A stretch of DNA of 64,000 bases. Origin: Sulfitobacter sp. M39. GTDB taxonomy: Bacteria > Pseudomonadota > Alphaproteobacteria > Rhodobacterales > Rhodobacteraceae. Position 1 is the first letter of the stretch. Every line of letters begins with the position of its first letter. The notes beneath the pieces are model-generated. The model was not told the origin of the DNA. It did not search any database and was given only the letters and a program-made list of their open reading frames with translations. Below, one piece after another: positions 1-8,671 of the stretch. The stretch covers positions 1,178,001-1,242,000 of the forward strand of contig NZ_WMDZ01000001.1 in assembly GCF_021735935.1 (NCBI RefSeq), read 5' to 3'. The position numbers and the translations under genes are program-made.

Positions 1-2
1 AT

Positions 3-1382
3 AACGATTTTTCGGCGCTGGCGCAGGGCTATGGCAAGATGGGCGGTCTGGACCGTGTGGCGAGCGTGATCAACCAGATCCGCGCGGACCGGCCCGATGC
101 GCTGCTGCTGGATGGCGGCGACACCTGGCACGGCAGCTACACCTGCTACCACACGCAAGGTCAGGATATGGTCAACGTGATGAACGCGCTCAAGCCCGAC
201 GCGATGACCTTTCACTGGGAATTCACACTCGGCTCTGACCGCGTGGCAGAGATCGTCGAGGGGCTGCCCTTTGCCGCCTTGGGGCAGAACATCTTTGACG
301 CCGAATGGGACGAACCGACAGAGCTTTTCCCGCCCTACAAGTTCTACGAGACTGGCGGCGTTAAAGTCGCGGTGATCGGGCAGGCTTTCCCCTATATGCC
401 GATCGCCAACCCCGGCTGGATGTTCCCCGAATACTCTTTTGGTATCCGCGATGAACGTATGCAGGAAATGGTGGACGAGGTCCGCGCCAAAGGGGCCGAA
501 CTGGTCGTCTGCCTAAGCCACAACGGCTTTGACGTGGACAAGCAGATGGCGGGCGTGGTGACGGGGATCGACGTGATCCTGTCGGGTCACACCCATGACG
601 CGCTGCCAGAGCCTGTGCTGGTGGGCGAGACGATCATTGTCGCCTCGGGGTCGAACGGGAAATTTGTCAGCCGCGTCGATCTGGATGTACAGAACGGTCG
701 CATGATGGGGTTCCGCCACAAGCTGATCCCGATCTTCTCTGATGTGATTGCGCCTGATCCGGCGATGACCGCGCTGATCGACGCACAACGCGCCCCCTAT
801 CTTGACCAGCTGACAGAGGTGATCGGCACCACCGCCGAAGACACGCTGCTGTACCGGCGCGGCAATTTCAACGGCACTTGGGATGACCTGATCTGCGACG
901 CGCTGCTTTCCGAGCGCGAGGCGGATATCGCGCTGAGCCCCGGTGTGCGTTGGGGGCCGTCGATCCTGCCGGGGCAGGACATCACGCGCGAGGATATCTG
1001 GAACGTCACCTCTATGACCTACCCCGAAGCTTACCGGACCGAGATGACCGGTGAATTCCTGCATGTCGTGCTGGAAGACGTGGCCGACAACCTGTTCAAC
1101 CCCAACCCCTATTACCAGCAGGGCGGTGACATGGTGCGCACAGGCGGGCTGGGATACCGCATTGACGTGACCCAGCCCCAAGGCAGCCGCATCACTGAAC
1201 TGACCTTGCTGAAAACCGGTGAACGTATCGATCCGGCCAAAACCTATCAAGTCGCGGGCTGGGCCAGCGTGAACGAAGGCACCGAGGGCCCCCCGATCTG
1301 GGATGTGGTCGAGGCCCACATCCGCAAGCAGGGCAGCGTGTCGCTGGACCCGAACACCAGCGTCATCGTCAAAGGCGCGTAA
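3..1382 (+). CDS. soxB: SoxB thiosulfohydrolase, 5' end outside the window
   Basis: SoxB is the periplasmic di-manganese enzyme that releases sulfate by hydrolysing the cysteine-S-sulfonate carried by SoxYZ. The frame is open from the first bases of the window, so the visible part is the C-terminal ~459 residues; the family is usually about 565 residues, so roughly 100, including any Tat signal, are missing. Visible metallophosphoesterase signatures are DGGDTWHGS near the start, FHWEFTLG, CLSHNG and SGHTHDALPEP, followed by the 5'-nucleotidase C-terminal domain with GNFNGTWDDL. soxC follows 24 bases downstream on the same strand, which fits the conserved soxABCD order. The identification is firm; only the start is unknown. 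Confidence 0.95.
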   Translation, partial: NDFSALAQGYGKMGGLDRVASVINQIRADRPDALLLDGGDTWHGSYTCYHTQGQDMVNVMNALKPDAMTFHWEFTLGSDRVAEIVEGLPFAALGQNIFDAEWDEPTELFPPYKFYETGGVKVAVIGQAFPYMPIANPGWMFPEYSFGIRDERMQEMVDEVRAKGAELVVCLSHNGFDVDKQMAGVVTGIDVILSGHTHDALPEPVLVGETIIVASGSNGKFVSRVDLDVQNGRMMGFRHKLIPIFSDVIAPDPAMTALIDAQRAPYLDQLTEVIGTTAEDTLLYRRGNFNGTWDDLICDALLSEREADIALSPGVRWGPSILPGQDITREDIWNVTSMTYPEAYRTEMTGEFLHVVLEDVADNLFNPNPYYQQGGDMVRTGGLGYRIDVTQPQGSRITELTLLKTGERIDPAKTYQVAGWASVNEGTEGPPIWDVVEAHIRKQGSVSLDPNTSVIVKGA

Positions 1383-1406
1383 CAGGGCATCACGAAAGGC
1401 AAGGCC

Positions 1407-2669
1407 ATGGCACCTCGAAAGACAGCGAACAGACGGGCCTTCTTGCGTGGCGCGGCGACTGCTGGACTGGGGGCGATGGCGGCCCGTAGCGCTGCCGCGC
1501 AATCGCCCGATCCCTTGATCGTTGAACCGCAACCCTGGGCGCGGGGCTTGGGCGATGGGGTCGATGTCACGCCCTACGGCCTGCCGATCCGGTTCGAGCA
1601 TGACGTGGTGCGGCGCAACGTGCCTTGGCTGACGGCGGATACCATCAGTTCGATCAACTTCACCCCGATCCACGCGCTGGACGGCACAATCACCCCGCAG
1701 GGCTGCGCCTTTGAACGACATCACTCGGGCGCGATCGAACTGTCGAAACAGGATTACCGCCTGATGGTGAACGGGCTGGTGGACCGTCCGCTGGTGTTCA
1801 CCTACGCCGATCTGGAACGCTTCCCGCGCGAAAACCACGTGTATTTCTGCGAATGTGCAGCCAATTCGGGCATGGAGTGGGCCGGCGCGCAGTTGAACGG
1901 GGCGCAGTTCACCCATGGCATGATCCATAATATGGAGTACACCGGCGTGCCCCTGCGGTTGCTGCTGGAGGAAGCGGGCTATGACCCTGCGGGCAAATGG
2001 GTCTATGTCGAGGGCGCGGATGCTTCGTCGAACGGGCGGTCGATCCCGATGGATAAGGCGCTCGACGATGTGCTTGTCGCCTTCAAAGCGAATGGCGAGG
2101 CGCTGCGTAAGGAACACGGCTACCCCGTGCGGCTGGTCGTGCCGGGGTGGGAGGGCAACCTCTGGGTCAAATGGCTCCGCCGGATAGAGGTCACGGACGC
2201 GCCCGTCGAAAGCCGCGAGGAAACGTCGAAATACACCGATACGCTGGCCGATGGCACCAGCCGGAAATGGACGTGGGCGATGGACGCGAAATCCGTCATC
2301 ACCGCACCGAGCCCGCAAGCGCCGGTGCCCCATGGGGCGGGGCCTTTGGTGATCACCGGGCTGGCATGGTCGGGGCGCGGTGCGATCACTCGCGTGGATG
2401 TGTCGACCGATGGTGGCGCAAGCTGGCAAACCGCGCGACTGGCCCAAAAGGGCACGCCGATGGCGCTCACCCGCTTTTATCTCGACCTTCAATGGGACGG
2501 CACAGAGATGCTGCTGCAATCCCGCGCGATGGATGACACGGGCTATGTCCAGCCGACGAAAGCAGAACTGCGCGCGGTGCGGGGGCTGAACTCTGTCTAC
2601 CACAACAACGGCATCCAGACATGGTGGCTGCACGAGGACGGGAGCGTTGAAAATGTCGAAGTCTCTTAA
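1407..2669 (+). CDS. soxC: SoxC sulfur dehydrogenase, molybdenum cofactor subunit
   Basis: SoxC binds the molybdopterin cofactor of the periplasmic Sox(CD)2 dehydrogenase, which removes six electrons from SoxYZ-bound sulfane sulfur. The 420-residue product begins with a Tat signal (RRAFLRG, then an Ala-rich stretch ending near AAAQS), as expected for a cofactor-loaded export substrate. The sulfite-oxidase fold shows the cofactor segment HHSGAIEL and the metal-ligand region YFCECAANSGMEW (Cys at about 148/150), then a C-terminal Mo-co dimerisation domain with WSGRGAITRVDVSTDGG. It lies between soxB and soxD, and its last 17 bases overlap the soxD start. Confidence 0.96.
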   Translation: MAPRKTANRRAFLRGAATAGLGAMAARSAAAQSPDPLIVEPQPWARGLGDGVDVTPYGLPIRFEHDVVRRNVPWLTADTISSINFTPIHALDGTITPQGCAFERHHSGAIELSKQDYRLMVNGLVDRPLVFTYADLERFPRENHVYFCECAANSGMEWAGAQLNGAQFTHGMIHNMEYTGVPLRLLLEEAGYDPAGKWVYVEGADASSNGRSIPMDKALDDVLVAFKANGEALRKEHGYPVRLVVPGWEGNLWVKWLRRIEVTDAPVESREETSKYTDTLADGTSRKWTWAMDAKSVITAPSPQAPVPHGAGPLVITGLAWSGRGAITRVDVSTDGGASWQTARLAQKGTPMALTRFYLDLQWDGTEMLLQSRAMDDTGYVQPTKAELRAVRGLNSVYHNNGIQTWWLHEDGSVENVEVS

Positions 2670-3678
2670 CACCATCGCTTTGTGCGTCATCGCCACGGCC
2701 ACGGCTTTGCCCTTGGCGGCGGCCCCTTACGGTCTGGGCCGCGCCGCATTGCCGGAGGAGATCGCAGCCTGGGACGTGGACGTGCTGCCCGATGGGCGCG
2801 GTCTGCCCGTGGGGCAGGGCGATGTGCTGACGGGCGAAGCGATTTTTACCGACAAATGCGCCGCCTGCCACGGGGACTTTGCCGAAGGCCGCGGGAACTG
2901 GCCTGTGCTGGCGGGCGGGCAGGACACGCTGGCGGATGCCGACCCGGTCAAGACGGTCGGGTCCTATTGGCCGCATCTGTCGACAAGCTTTGATTATATC
3001 CGCCGATCCATGCCCTATGGCGATGCGGGAACGCTGACGGCGGATGAGGTCTATGCCCTCGTGGCGTATATTCTTTATTCCAACGATCTGGTGGCAGAGG
3101 AATTTACACTGTCCAAAGATAACTTCGCTGCGGTCCAGATGCCCAATGCTGACGGTTTCCTCCGCGATGATCGCGACACTACGGAATTGCCGCGCTGGCA
3201 GGTTGATCCGTGTATGACAGACTGCAAGGAAAGCGTGAAAGTCACCATGCGCGCGCTGTCGCTGGATGTGACACCCAAGGACGCCGCCCCCGTGGCTGTG
3301 CCGCAAGAAACGCCCGTTGCCGGTGTCGAGCCGGTGTCCGAGCCCGCTGCCGACCCCGCCTTGCTCGCCGATGGAGAGTTGGTGTTCCGCAAATGCAAAG
3401 CCTGCCATCAGCTGGGCAAACGCGCCAAAAACCGCGCGGGCCCGGTCCTGAACGGGATCGTTGGTGCGCCTGCCGGTGGGGTCGAGGGGTTCAAATACTC
3501 GCGCGCCCTGATGGCGCAGGCAGAGGATGGGCTGATCTGGACACCCAAGACGCTGGACGCTTTTCTGGCTTCACCGCGCAGTTTCATGAAGGGCACCAAG
3601 ATGGGGTTCTCCGGCTTGAAAAGCGATGCCGAGATCAAGGCGGTGATCGCCTATCTCAACAGCTTTCCGGCCCCGTGA
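2653..3678 (+). CDS. soxD: SoxD diheme cytochrome c subunit of sulfur dehydrogenase
   Basis: SoxD is the cytochrome partner of SoxC and passes electrons from the molybdenum centre to the cytochrome pool. I chose the ATG at 2653 rather than the TTG two codons earlier; it gives 341 residues beginning MSKSLNTIAL with a Sec-type hydrophobic leader. Two haem c sites are visible, CAACH at about residues 69-73 and CKACH at about 248-252, joined by a Pro/Val/Ala-rich linker (DAAPVAVPQETPVAG). The C-terminal domain resembles mono-haem cytochrome c with a KGTKMGFSG haem-ligand methionine loop. The start lies inside soxC, so the two are probably translationally coupled. Confidence 0.95.
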   Translation: MSKSLNTIALCVIATATALPLAAAPYGLGRAALPEEIAAWDVDVLPDGRGLPVGQGDVLTGEAIFTDKCAACHGDFAEGRGNWPVLAGGQDTLADADPVKTVGSYWPHLSTSFDYIRRSMPYGDAGTLTADEVYALVAYILYSNDLVAEEFTLSKDNFAAVQMPNADGFLRDDRDTTELPRWQVDPCMTDCKESVKVTMRALSLDVTPKDAAPVAVPQETPVAGVEPVSEPAADPALLADGELVFRKCKACHQLGKRAKNRAGPVLNGIVGAPAGGVEGFKYSRALMAQAEDGLIWTPKTLDAFLASPRSFMKGTKMGFSGLKSDAEIKAVIAYLNSFPAP

Positions 3679-3750
3679 CGGCGCGCATGATTGGCGGCGC
3701 GCGGCAAGGATGTTAGGATAGGCCCGCGCCCCTTTGTGAAAGGACCAAGG

Positions 3751-4188
3751 ATGAAACCGTTACCGATTGCCGCAGCACTTTGCCTGTGTGCCGCGCCGCT
3801 CGCCGCGCAGGATCAGGCCGTGACCTACGCCTACGACGGCAGCTTTGACGATGCGACCTTCGCAGTCGAGAACGCGATCATCGGCAAGGGGCTGGTCATC
3901 GACCACGTCAGCCACCCGGGCGAGATGCTGGCCCGTACCGCCAGCGACGTCGGCAGCGATGTCGAGATCTTTCGCGCGGCAGATGTGTTTCTGTTCTGCT
4001 CTGCCGTGGTGTCGCGCAAGGTGATGGAGGTGGACCCGATGAACATCGCCCATTGCCCCTACAGCATCTTTGTCACCGACATCGACGGCGCGGTCTCTGT
4101 CGGGTATCCGACCTACCCGGACGGCCCCATGAAAGAGGTGCAGGCCCTGCTGGACGAGATCACGCAAAGCGCGCTGGACGGGTTTTGA
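3751..4188 (+). CDS. DUF302-family secreted protein
   Basis: This is a 145-residue protein with a clear Sec signal peptide (MKPLPIAAALCLCAAPLAAQ). The start at 3751 is preceded by AAGGACCAAGG. The mature part matches the DUF302 pattern: a GKGLVIDHVSHPGEML segment, a FRAADVFLFCSAVVSRKVMEVDP core and a CPYSIFVTD strand. DUF302 proteins have no proven activity but are often found beside sulfur-oxidation genes, as here after soxD. The two Cys residues in the core could bind haem, metal or a sulfur species; that is speculation. It is probably a periplasmic accessory of the Sox locus. Confidence 0.8.
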   Translation: MKPLPIAAALCLCAAPLAAQDQAVTYAYDGSFDDATFAVENAIIGKGLVIDHVSHPGEMLARTASDVGSDVEIFRAADVFLFCSAVVSRKVMEVDPMNIAHCPYSIFVTDIDGAVSVGYPTYPDGPMKEVQALLDEITQSALDGF

Positions 4189-4275
4189 ATGCTGCCGCTG
4201 TTGCGTAGAGCAGGCGGCAGGCACAGGACGCTTTGTCGCGGCGGCTGTGGCGGTACGGCAGCACAATCCGCTTCC

Positions 4276-4304
4276 TTGACAAAGAATTCCATAGTATGAA
4301 TATG
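4276..4304 (+). promoter_or_regulatory. possible promoter before the MBL gene
   Basis: An exact TTGACA lies at 4276-4281. A weak AT-rich -10 candidate (AATATG, 4299-4304) follows 17 bases later. The spacer holds ATTC...GAAT half-sites around CATAGTATG, which could be an operator for an ArsR-type sulfur sensor. The -10 match is poor and the operator idea is inference. Confidence 0.3.
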
Positions 4305-4370
4305 TTCGACTCGACGACGGGGCGCAGCCTTCAGATGTCGGGCGAAAAAGCGCAAACGGAGCAGGTGACC

Positions 4371-5255
4371 ATGACTGAATACCCCGTGAATATGGATGTC
4401 ATCCCGGACGTCTCGGGCCACTTTGATCCGGTGACCAATACGATCAGCTATATTGTGCGAGATCCGGACTCCAACGCCTGTGCCATCATCGATTCCGTGA
4501 TGGATATCGACTATGCCGCCGGACGGATCACCTATGACCACGCGGACAAGCTCATCGCCGAGGTCGAAGCGCAGGGGCTCGCGCTGGAGTGGATTATCGA
4601 GACCCACGTCCACGCCGACCACCTGTCCGCCGCGCCCTATATCCAGCAAAAGCTGGGCGGCAAGATCGGCGTCGGAGAGCAGATCATGACCGTGCAGGAC
4701 ACTTTCGGGAAAGTGTTCAACGAGGGGACGGAGTTCCAGCGCGACGGGTCGCAGTTCGACGCCTTGTTCAAGGATGGAGACCGCTACCGCGTCGGTGGCA
4801 TGGACTGTTTTGCCATCTATACCCCCGGTCACACGCCCGCCTGTATGGTGCATGTCATGGGCAATGCCGCCTTCACGGGCGATACGCTGTTCATGCCCGA
4901 CGGTGGCTCTGCCCGCGCGGATTTCCCCGGGGGCGACGCCGGAGAGCTGTATGACAGCATCCAGAAGGTCTTGTCCCTGCCGGACGACATGCGTTTGTTT
5001 ATGTGTCACGACTACGGGCCCAATGGCCGCGATATCCAGTGGGAAACCACCGTGGGCGAAGAGAAGGCGCATAACATCCATGTGGGCGGCGGCAAAACGC
5101 GCGAGGAATTCATCGCCTTTCGCACCGAACGCGACGCGCAGCTGTCGATGCCGAAACTGATCATCCCGTCGCTTCAGGTCAACATGCGCGCCGGACATAT
5201 GCCGCGTGACAAAGACGGGAACCTGATGCTCAAGGTGCCGGTGAACGGGTTGTAA
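4371..5255 (+). CDS. MBL-fold hydrolase, persulfide-dioxygenase/Blh-like
   Basis: This is a metallo-beta-lactamase-fold protein of the ETHE1/Blh group, which oxidises glutathione persulfide or processes related sulfur species. I prefer the ATG at 4371 (GGAG nine bases before it; 294 residues, MTEYPVNMDV) to an upstream ATG at 4296. The metal signature THVHADH is at about residues 79-84, followed by YTPGHTPACMVH, FTGDTLFMPD and a C-terminal MCHDYG histidine. The C-terminal SMPKLIIPSLQVNMRAG extension is typical of the BigR-associated Blh branch. The position between soxCD and a SulP transporter supports a sulfur role; substrate specificity is not visible. Confidence 0.83.
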   Translation: MTEYPVNMDVIPDVSGHFDPVTNTISYIVRDPDSNACAIIDSVMDIDYAAGRITYDHADKLIAEVEAQGLALEWIIETHVHADHLSAAPYIQQKLGGKIGVGEQIMTVQDTFGKVFNEGTEFQRDGSQFDALFKDGDRYRVGGMDCFAIYTPGHTPACMVHVMGNAAFTGDTLFMPDGGSARADFPGGDAGELYDSIQKVLSLPDDMRLFMCHDYGPNGRDIQWETTVGEEKAHNIHVGGGKTREEFIAFRTERDAQLSMPKLIIPSLQVNMRAGHMPRDKDGNLMLKVPVNGL

Positions 5256-5259
5256 TCAG

Positions 5260-6987
5260 GTGCGTATCGCTGCCGCTGCCCGCCGCTATCTGCCCGTCCT
5301 CGACTGGGGGCGCGACTATGACAAGGCGGCCTTGTCCAATGATCTGATCGCGGCGGTGATCGTTACGATTATGTTGATCCCGCAATCGCTGGCCTATGCG
5401 CTGCTGGCGGGGTTGCCGCCCGAAGCGGGGCTCTATGCATCGATCGCGCCGATCCTGCTTTATGCCGTCTTTGGCACCAGCCGCGCGTTGGCGGTGGGGC
5501 CGGTGGCGGTGGTGTCGCTGATGACCGCGGCCGCCTTGGGGAATATCGCCGATCAGGGCACGATGGGCTATGCCATCGCCGCGCTGACGCTGGCCTTGCT
5601 GTCTGGAGTGATGCTGCTGGTGATGGGCGTGTTCAAACTGGGGTTTCTGGCGAATTTTCTGTCCCACCCCGTGATCTCGGGCTTTATCACCGCCTCTGGC
5701 GTGATCATCGCCGCCAGCCAGATCAAGCATATTCTGGGAATCGATGCCTCTGGCGGCAATCTGGCAGAGCTGCTGATGTCGATCTGGGCCAATCTGGGCA
5801 TGGTGAACTGGACGACGGTGGTGATTGGTGTGTCCGCGACGCTGTTTCTGTTCTGGGTGCGCAAGGGGCTGAAACCATTCCTGCGCGCGCGCGGCGTGGG
5901 TCCGCGGGCGGCGGATGTGGCGACCAAGGCGGGGCCCGTGGCGGCGGTGGTTGTCACCACATTGGCGGTCTGGGCCTTTGATCTCGCGGGGGAGGGCGTC
6001 AAGATTGTGGGTGCTGTGCCGCAAAGCCTGCCGCCGCTGACCCTGCCGGACCTGTCGTTCGACCTGATGGGCAACCTGCTGCTGCCCGCGTTCCTGATCT
6101 CTGTCATCGGGTTCGTGGAATCGATATCGGTTGCTCAGACCCTTGCCGCGAAACGGCGTCAGCGGATCAATCCGGATCAAGAGCTGATTGGTCTGGGGGC
6201 GGCCAATATCGGCGCGGCATTTACAGGCGGCTATCCGGTCACGGGCGGGTTTGCGCGGTCTGTAGTGAACTTTGACGCAGGCGCGCAGACACCGGCGGCG
6301 GGGGCCTATACCGCTGTGGGGCTGGCCGTGGCCGCATTGGCGCTGACGCCGCTGGTCTTCTTTCTGCCGCAAGCGACCTTGGCCGCGACGATCATCGTGG
6401 CCGTGCTGACGCTGGTGGATTTCTCGATCCTGAAAAAGGCATGGGGCTATTCCAAATCCGATTTTGCCGCCGTGCTGTCGACGATGCTGATCACCTTGGG
6501 CAGCGGGGTCGAATTGGGGGTGACCTGCGGGGTGGTGCTGTCGATCTTTCTGCATCTCTATAAAACCACCAAGCCGCATATTGCCGAAGTCGGGCTGGTC
6601 CCGGGCACCGAACACTTCCGCAATATCAACCGCCATGAGGTCGAGACCTGCCCCACGGTGCTGACCCTGCGCATTGACGAGAGCCTGTATTTCGCCAACG
6701 CGCGGTTCCTGGAGGATTGCATCTACGACCGGCTGGCGGGCAACACCTGTCTGCGCCATGTCGTGCTGATGTGCTCTGCCATCAACGAGATCGACTTTAG
6801 CGCGCTGGAATCGCTTGAAGCGATCAACGCACGGCTGCGCGATATGGGGATCAAACTGCACCTATCCGAGGTCAAAGGCCCTGTTATGGACCGTCTGAAA
6901 AAGCAGCATTTCATCTCGGATTTGACAGGCAGCGTGTTTCTGTCCCAGCATGCAGCCTATGTCGCCTTGGGAAAAGCTGCCGCATAG
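5260..6987 (+). CDS. SulP-family inorganic anion transporter with STAS domain
   Basis: This is a 575-residue inner-membrane transporter starting at a GTG only four bases after the MBL stop, so the two are probably coupled. The N-terminal two thirds are hydrophobic, with the SulP signature MLIPQSLAYALLAGLPPEAGLYAS at about residues 38-61 and FTGGYPVTGGFARS near residue 320. The last ~120 residues form a cytoplasmic STAS domain (LRIDESLYFANARFLEDCI, CSAINEIDFSALESLEAI). SulP proteins move sulfate, bicarbonate or other anions. Next to sox genes, moving sulfate or sulfite, the end products of thiosulfate oxidation, is the likely job; direction and substrate are inferred. Confidence 0.88.
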   Translation: MRIAAAARRYLPVLDWGRDYDKAALSNDLIAAVIVTIMLIPQSLAYALLAGLPPEAGLYASIAPILLYAVFGTSRALAVGPVAVVSLMTAAALGNIADQGTMGYAIAALTLALLSGVMLLVMGVFKLGFLANFLSHPVISGFITASGVIIAASQIKHILGIDASGGNLAELLMSIWANLGMVNWTTVVIGVSATLFLFWVRKGLKPFLRARGVGPRAADVATKAGPVAAVVVTTLAVWAFDLAGEGVKIVGAVPQSLPPLTLPDLSFDLMGNLLLPAFLISVIGFVESISVAQTLAAKRRQRINPDQELIGLGAANIGAAFTGGYPVTGGFARSVVNFDAGAQTPAAGAYTAVGLAVAALALTPLVFFLPQATLAATIIVAVLTLVDFSILKKAWGYSKSDFAAVLSTMLITLGSGVELGVTCGVVLSIFLHLYKTTKPHIAEVGLVPGTEHFRNINRHEVETCPTVLTLRIDESLYFANARFLEDCIYDRLAGNTCLRHVVLMCSAINEIDFSALESLEAINARLRDMGIKLHLSEVKGPVMDRLKKQHFISDLTGSVFLSQHAAYVALGKAAA

Positions 6988-7037
6988 TCACCCATCGTTT
7001 GCAAGTTTCTGTTTGATCGTTACAACTGCTGTCAGGG

Positions 7038-7060
7038 GCTGCGGAACGGCGTTCCGCAGC
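7038..7060. promoter_or_regulatory. perfect palindrome before the acyl-CoA ligase gene
   Basis: Ten-base arms (GCTGCGGAAC / GTTCCGCAGC) flank a GGC centre, 28 bases before the ligase start. No T-run follows (GGGGAGAGAA instead), so an operator is more likely than a terminator. The GGAAC-N3-GTTCC core suits a dimeric regulator such as an IclR or GntR protein. No such gene is adjacent. Confidence 0.5.
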
Positions 7061-7088
7061 GGGGAGAGAACTATTTCAGGACAGTGAT

Positions 7089-8657
7089 ATGATACCGATC
7101 AATCCGCCGGCGCCGGCGACGACACCCACGAAAACCATCGTCGAGGTCGTGCGCGACAACGCCAAAGCACATCCGGAAAAGCCTGCGCTGGTTTGTGACG
7201 GGCAAACCGTCAGCTGGGGGGCATTCGACCAGCGCATCAACAAGATCGCCAATCTGCTGCTGTCGATGGGGGTGAGCAAGGGCGACAACATCGCGATCAT
7301 CTCGCCCAATTCCATCCCCTATGCAGAGCTGTTCATGGGCATCCTGCGGGCAGGGGCCTGCGTGACGCCGCTGTCGACGATGGCGTCCCCCGATGCGCTG
7401 CAAAAGATGCTGACCGACTGCGGCGCACGCGCGATCTTTGTTGCAGCGCAATACCTTGAACTGGTCGATGGCTTTATCGCTGATCTGGATCTGGCGCGCT
7501 TTGCCATTGATTTCGACCATCCCGCGTTTCAGCCTTATGGCGCTGCGGTTGACGGGGCTTCGGACACCGACCCCGAGATCCAGATCGAGATGTCGGATGC
7601 GTTCAACCTGATCTATTCCTCGGGCACGACCGGCACGCCCAAGGGCATCTTGCACAATCACGGGATGCGGTCGGCGCAGATGGACCGCGTGTCGCCCAAC
7701 GGCTACGACGATAACGCCCGCACGCTGTTGTCGACGCCGCTGTATTCCAACACAACGATCGTATCCTTCCTGCCGACGCTTTACGGCGGCTCGACCGTCT
7801 ATCTGATGCCGAAGTTCGACGCCCGCGGGTACCTCGAGATCGTGCAGCGTGAAAAGATCACCCACACGATGCTCGTGCCTGTGCAATACAAACGTATCAT
7901 GGACGTGCCTGACTTTGACCGGTTTGATCTATCGTCGATGCAGGTGAAATTCTCCACCTCCGCGCCGCTGCGGGCCGAGGTCAAGGCGGATGTGCTGGCG
8001 CGCTTCCCCGGAAAGCTGCTGGAATACTACGGTCTGACCGAAGGCGGCGGGGTCACGGTACTGAATTCTGCCGAACATCCCGACAAGCTGCATACGGTGG
8101 GCCAGACCGCGCCGGGCAATGAAATCCGCCTGATTGACGAGACCGGTGCAGAGGTTCCCAAGGGCGAGGTGGGCGAGATTTGCGGCCGCGGGCCGACGAT
8201 GATGGCGGGGTATTTCGGGCGCGATGACCTGACGGCTGACTACATCTGGCGCGACGCAGCGGGCAACGTCTTCTTCCGCTCGGGTGATATGGGCCGTTTC
8301 GACGAGGACGGCTTTCTGATCCTGTCGGACCGCAAGAAAGATATGATTATCTCGGGCGGGTTGAACATCTATGCCGACGATCTTGAGCTGGTGCTGCTGG
8401 CCGACCCTGACGTGACGGATGCCGCCGTGATCGGCGTGCCCTCTGACGCATGGGGCGAAACGCCTTACGGGTTGGTGGTGTTGCGCAAGGGGGCGACGCG
8501 TTCGGGCGATGACATCTGCGCCGGCGCCAATGCCAAGCTGGGTAAAAGCCAGCGTCTGTCGGCGGTGGAACTGCGCGACGAGCTGCCGCGCAGCTCTATC
8601 GGGAAGATCCTCAAGAAAGAATTGCGCGCGCCCTTCTGGGCGGCGGTTTCTGCGTGA
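7089..8657 (+). CDS. class I adenylate-forming acyl-CoA ligase
   Basis: This 522-residue enzyme activates a carboxylic acid with ATP and transfers it to CoA. The phosphate-binding motif IYSSGTTGTPKGI lies at about residues 175-187. The Y-G-L-T-E-G-G motif and the hinge SDRKKDMIISGGLNIYADD are intact, and a C-terminal lysine (SSIGKILKKEL) is present. The substrate cannot be read from sequence. It is followed after 14 bases by a ThDP enzyme, so the pair probably works in one pathway; a ligase next to a ThDP decarboxylase recalls oxalate degradation, but the partner does not look like oxalyl-CoA decarboxylase. A perfect palindrome upstream suggests dedicated regulation. Confidence 0.85.
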   Translation: MIPINPPAPATTPTKTIVEVVRDNAKAHPEKPALVCDGQTVSWGAFDQRINKIANLLLSMGVSKGDNIAIISPNSIPYAELFMGILRAGACVTPLSTMASPDALQKMLTDCGARAIFVAAQYLELVDGFIADLDLARFAIDFDHPAFQPYGAAVDGASDTDPEIQIEMSDAFNLIYSSGTTGTPKGILHNHGMRSAQMDRVSPNGYDDNARTLLSTPLYSNTTIVSFLPTLYGGSTVYLMPKFDARGYLEIVQREKITHTMLVPVQYKRIMDVPDFDRFDLSSMQVKFSTSAPLRAEVKADVLARFPGKLLEYYGLTEGGGVTVLNSAEHPDKLHTVGQTAPGNEIRLIDETGAEVPKGEVGEICGRGPTMMAGYFGRDDLTADYIWRDAAGNVFFRSGDMGRFDEDGFLILSDRKKDMIISGGLNIYADDLELVLLADPDVTDAAVIGVPSDAWGETPYGLVVLRKGATRSGDDICAGANAKLGKSQRLSAVELRDELPRSSIGKILKKELRAPFWAAVSA

Positions 8658-8671
8658 ACAAGGAAGATGAC

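Noticed and set aside
513..2702. 729-codon open frame antisense to soxB and soxC
   Set aside because: His/Arg/Pro-rich composition typical of the reverse strand of GC-rich genes; soxB and soxC are certain on the plus strand.
5230..6861. 543-codon frame antisense to the SulP gene
   Set aside because: Gln/His/Arg-rich shadow frame with no domain; the SulP gene on the other strand is clear.
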